Under the pieces are notes generated by a model, which was given only the letters and a program-made list of their open reading frames with translations, was not told the origin of the DNA and ran no database searches. Positions 61,038 through 64,000 of a stretch of 64,000 nucleotides of DNA are shown one piece after another. The number at the start of each line of letters is the position of its first letter. The stretch's first letter is position 1. Position numbers and translations under genes: made by a program. Source of the DNA: Kosakonia sacchari (GTDB lineage: Bacteria; Pseudomonadota; Gammaproteobacteria; Enterobacterales; Enterobacteriaceae); contig FOAY01000014.1 in NCBI GenBank assembly GCA_900109485.1, positions 1-64,000 on the forward strand. The letters are read 5' to 3'.

Positions 61038-63428
61038 CTATTCCGGCGCAGCGTCGCTGCCTTGCTGTGACGGCCATTTCCAGTTCTGCACTTCCGGCAG
61101 ATCTTCACCGTATTCGCGGACATAACGATGATGGGCGGCGATCTTTTCCTGTAACACATCAAGAATTTCGTCAGCTTTCCCCTGGAGCGACGGCACGCGC
61201 AATATCGCTTCCTGTGCCAGATGAAAGCGATCCAGTTCGTTCAGCACCGTCATATCAAACGGCGTGGTGGTGGTGCCTTCCTCCATAAAACCGCGCACGT
61301 GGAAATTGCGGTGGTTGTTGCGCAGGTAGGTCAACCGGTGGATCAAACTGGGGTAGCCGTGGAAGGCGAAAACGACCGGTTTATCGGCGGTGAAAAGGGC
61401 GTCAAACGTCTGCTCGCTCAGGCCGTGCGGGTGCTGATCGTCGGTTTGTAAAGCCATTAAATCGACGACGCTCACCACCTGAATGCGCAGCGCTGGCAGG
61501 AATTCGCGCAGCAGATCGACCGCCGCGAGCGTCTCCATGGTGGGCACGTCACCGGCACAGGCCATCACCACATCCGGCGTTTCGCCTTCCGCAACCGTGC
61601 CCGCCCAGTACCAGATCCCCATTCCGGCCGCGCAGTGCTTTGCGGCGGCATCCAGCGTCAGCCATTGCGGCGCTGGCTGTTTCCCGGCGACAATCACATT
61701 GATGCGATCCCAGGTCTTCAGGCAGTGATCCGCCACGCAGAGCAGCGTGTTGGCATCCGGCGGCAGATAAATGCGCACAATATCGGCTTTCTTGTTGGCA
61801 ACGTGATCGATAAAGCCGGGATCCTGATGGCTATAACCGTTGTGATCCTGGCGCCAGACATGGGAAGAGAGCAGATAATTCAGCGAGGAGATGGGCGCCC
61901 GCCACGGCAACTTGCGCGTCACTTTCAGCCATTTGGCATGCTGGTTAAACATCGAATCGACAATATGAATAAACGCTTCATAGCAGTTAAACAGACCGTG
62001 CCGCCCGGTGAGCAGATACCCTTCCAGCCAGCCCTGGCACTGGTGCTCGCTGAGGATCTCCATCACCCGGCCATCGGGCGCGAGTTGTTCATCCCACGGT
62101 TTTTGCGCCGCCTGCCACGTGCGGCTGGTGACATCGAACACCTTACTCAGGCGATTAGACGCCGTTTCATCCGGGCCAAAAAGACGGAAGTTATCCGTGT
62201 TTTCCTGGAAGATGCACGCCAGATACGCGCCGAGTGCCGCCGTGGATTCCGCCTGAGTTTCACCGGGCGACGTGACTTCCACGGCGTACGATTGCAGTGC
62301 CGGTGTCACCAGTTCGCGGCGTAAACGCCCGCCGTTGGCCCACGGCGACGCGCCCATGCGTTTATCACCGGACGGTGCCAGCGCGCGCAGTTCCGCCTTT
62401 AACTGACCATGTTCATCAAAAAGATCCTCCGGCTGGTAGCTTTGCATCCAGCGCTGCAGGATCTGGCGATGTTCATCGTTTTCCCGGCAAGAAGAGACCG
62501 GCACCTGATGCGCGCGCCAGAAATCCTCCACCTTTTTGCCGTCCACCGTTTGTGGACCGGTCCAGCCTTTCGGGCTACGTAGCAGAATGAGCGGCCAGCG
62601 CGGTAAACGCTCTGCTGCCTGATGGCTGCGCGCCTGCTGCTGAAAATCCGCAATGCGGCCAAGGGCGCTGTCCAGCGTCTGCGCCATATCGCGATGCATT
62701 TGCTCCGGCTGATGGCCGCTGACCAGCAGGGGTTCATACCCGTAGCCGCGAAACAGTTGAAACAGATCTTCATCGCTGGCGCGCCCGAGGAGCGTCGGGT
62801 TAGCAATCTTGTAACCGTTAAGATGCAAAATCGGCAGCACCGCACCGTCGCGCGCCGCATTGAGGAATTTAATCCCGTGCCAGCTTGCGGCCAGCGGGCC
62901 GGTTTCCGCTTCGCCATCGCCAATCACGCAGGCGGCAATCAGCGACGGGTTATCAAATACCGCGCCGAACGCATGCGCCAGCGAGTAACCCAGCTCGCCG
63001 CCTTCATTAATGGAACCGGGCGTTTCCGGCGCGGCGTGGCTGGGGATGCCGCCAGGAAAAGAGAACTGGCGGAACAATTTTTTCATCCCCTGCGCATCCT
63101 GGCTCACCTGCGGGTAAATGTCGCTGTAAGAGCCTTCAAGCCACGTATTCGCCACCATGCCAGGCCCGCCATGCCCTGGACCACAGATATAGATCATATC
63201 GAGATCGCGCTGGCGTATAGCGCGGTTGAGATGGGCATAAATAAAGTTCAGGCCGGGCGTGGTTCCCCAGTGTCCCAGCAGGCGCGGCTTGATGTGTTCC
63301 GGCTTGAGGGGCTCGCGCAGTAAGGGGTTATCCATCAGGTAAATTTGTCCGACGGAGAGGTAATTCGCGGCTCGCCAGTAGCGATCGATCAACTGAATGT
63401 CATGGTCAGAAAGGGAAGATGCTGTCAT
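61038..63428 (-). CDS. xfp: Phosphoketolase (xylulose-5-phosphate/fructose-6-phosphate)
   Basis: 796-aa thiamine-diphosphate enzyme that splits xylulose 5-P or fructose 6-P to acetyl phosphate and a triose or tetrose phosphate. Key motifs: [24 protein letters not shown]-type loop [15 protein letters not shown], the ThDP site [18 protein letters not shown] and the [14 protein letters not shown] segment. Length matches the XFP family (about 790-830 aa). It may serve acetyl-phosphate supply under stress. Divergent from the small unknown gene on the plus strand. Confidence 0.95.
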   Translation of the reverse strand: MTASSLSDHDIQLIDRYWRAANYLSVGQIYLMDNPLLREPLKPEHIKPRLLGHWGTTPGLNFIYAHLNRAIRQRDLDMIYICGPGHGGPGMVANTWLEGSYSDIYPQVSQDAQGMKKLFRQFSFPGGIPSHAAPETPGSINEGGELGYSLAHAFGAVFDNPSLIAACVIGDGEAETGPLAASWHGIKFLNAARDGAVLPILHLNGYKIANPTLLGRASDEDLFQLFRGYGYEPLLVSGHQPEQMHRDMAQTLDSALGRIADFQQQARSHQAAERLPRWPLILLRSPKGWTGPQTVDGKKVEDFWRAHQVPVSSCRENDEHRQILQRWMQSYQPEDLFDEHGQLKAELRALAPSGDKRMGASPWANGGRLRRELVTPALQSYAVEVTSPGETQAESTAALGAYLACIFQENTDNFRLFGPDETASNRLSKVFDVTSRTWQAAQKPWDEQLAPDGRVMEILSEHQCQGWLEGYLLTGRHGLFNCYEAFIHIVDSMFNQHAKWLKVTRKLPWRAPISSLNYLLSSHVWRQDHNGYSHQDPGFIDHVANKKADIVRIYLPPDANTLLCVADHCLKTWDRINVIVAGKQPAPQWLTLDAAAKHCAAGMGIWYWAGTVAEGETPDVVMACAGDVPTMETLAAVDLLREFLPALRIQVVSVVDLMALQTDDQHPHGLSEQTFDALFTADKPVVFAFHGYPSLIHRLTYLRNNHRNFHVRGFMEEGTTTTPFDMTVLNELDRFHLAQEAILRVPSLQGKADEILDVLQEKIAAHHRYVREYGEDLPEVQNWKWPSQQGSDAAPE

Positions 63429-63587
63429 GCGTTCTCCTTTTGTAGGGTTGCGATGAAGTCAGAAGAGGGAGCTCCTGTCAAAGTGGGTTCCCTTTAAGCC
63501 TGGCATAGATGTTAAGGAGGGGCGTCGGGACGCGATTTCTGGCCTATGTTGTAAGCTTGATAGATGTTCACCCGGTGGAGAAGGTCA

Positions 63588-63911
63588 ATGGCGAAAACAG
63601 TGATGCAGGAATATCTGGTCCTGGGCGGCGAGCACCACGGCGAAGTCTGGCGCGGCGTTTACCCGGCGCTCTGGTTAACGATGCCGAATAACGATAAACG
63701 CGCCGGGCAGTTTTATACGCGCGACAGCGGAGAGAAAATCGAATTACGCCCGGACGCGCAGCTTTTTATTACCGAATGGAAATCGCCGCAGGGTTCGACC
63801 TGGTTACTGATTGCCGAAGAAGATTTAACCGAATTTGATATTGCCGATGAAATTGCCCGTATTTTCCCGCCGCTGCGCCCTCTGGATGGGCCATCCGAAG
63901 ATTTCGCCTGA
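63588..63911 (+). CDS. Conserved small protein of unknown function
   Basis: 107-aa soluble protein beginning MAKTVMQEYLVLGGEHHGE, with no signal or membrane segment and no motif I recognise. The middle includes WLTMPNNDKRAGQFYTRDSG and the end FPPLRPLDGPSEDF. The ATG at 63588 has GGAGAAGG upstream, better than an ATG eight codons earlier. Divergent from the phosphoketolase gene. Confidence 0.75.
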   Translation: MAKTVMQEYLVLGGEHHGEVWRGVYPALWLTMPNNDKRAGQFYTRDSGEKIELRPDAQLFITEWKSPQGSTWLLIAEEDLTEFDIADEIARIFPPLRPLDGPSEDFA

Positions 63912-63925
63912 ATCTGATACCGAAA

Positions 63926-63952
63926 GCGAGCCTGGCTGCCAGGCTTCTGGAT
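63926..63952 (+). terminator. Possible hairpin after the small unknown gene
   Basis: GCCTGG/CCAGGC (about 63928-63943) form a 6-bp stem 15 bp after the stop codon of the unknown gene. There is no clear T-run, so the call is weak. Confidence 0.3.
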
Positions 63953-63984
63953 AGTGCTCTTCATCTGTGGAAATCGAGGACATC

Positions 63985-64000
63985 ATGAAACACGACGAGA
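63985..64000 (+). CDS. Start of a gene running off the right edge
   Basis: ATG at 63985-63987 preceded by CGAGGA at ordinary spacing; the first codons read M-K-H-D-E. Too short to identify. Confidence 0.45.

Overview
The window is a chromosomal segment of an enterobacterium (Enterobacterales, most like Kosakonia/Enterobacter). This rests on KatG, DosC-type, YciGFE-KatN, YghA-like and CinA-C proteins of enterobacterial character, an IS200 end, and an enterobacterial dispersed repeat. Most of it is GC-rich. AT-rich islands lie at about 2.9-5.3 kb, around 23.6-24.0 kb, and at 47.8-48.2 kb. No rRNA, tRNA, CRISPR array, integrase or phage gene was seen.

Layout. (1) 1-330: left end of an IS200 element with the 5' part of tnpA, abutting the katG terminator. 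(2) 0.4-2.6 kb: katG. (3) 2.9-4.8 kb: two AT-rich orphan genes, a 262-aa protein of unknown function and a soluble winged-helix regulator. (4) 5.3-23.5 kb: one complete type VI secretion cluster, all on the minus strand, in transcription order tssB-tssC-hcp-tssE-tssF-tssG-vgrG-DUF6931-PAAR-tssA-tssJ-tssK-tssL-tssM-tssH. (5) 24.1-28.7 kb: marR-emrA-emrB-like multidrug efflux operon and a second MFS exporter, then a periplasmic alpha/beta hydrolase. (6) 29.8-34.8 kb: a MalT/AcoK-like LuxR regulator divergent from a BudC-like acetoin/diacetyl reductase, and a globin-coupled diguanylate cyclase. (7) 35.0-41.8 kb: an XRE-cupin regulator divergent from a seven-gene operon (nitrilase, NitT/TauT-type ABC transporter, small AtzG-like protein, AtzE-like amidase, DMT transporter) that looks like an uptake and hydrolysis pathway for a nitrogen compound. 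(8) 41.9-47.8 kb: a 1964-aa helicase/nuclease with the architecture of the Hhe-type anti-phage defence protein. (9) 48.2-52.6 kb: a chemoreceptor, a periplasmic alpha/beta hydrolase and a CPA1 antiporter. (10) 52.7-64 kb: a stress block with a YghA-type SDR, CinA-C amidohydrolase, a 25-aa small protein with its own terminator, a truncated formate-dehydrogenase [2Fe-2S] domain, CioAB oxidase with a DUF2474 subunit, yciG-yciF-yciE-katN, a candidate sRNA, a Cys-rich copper-storage-like protein, phosphoketolase and a small unknown protein.

How the parts fit. The T6SS is a contact-dependent weapon with a complete core but no obvious effector/immunity pair inside the cluster, so cargo must be the PAAR/VgrG proteins themselves, the orphan 262-aa protein, or genes elsewhere. 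The 52-64 kb block combines peroxide removal (Mn catalase, YciE/F), a cyanide-insensitive-type oxidase and metal storage, a set typical of stationary-phase/RpoS physiology. The strongest candidates for less described biology are the nitrilase-ABC-AtzG/AtzE operon, the Hhe-type defence gene, the AT-rich gene pair beside the T6SS, and the candidate sRNA near 60.4 kb.
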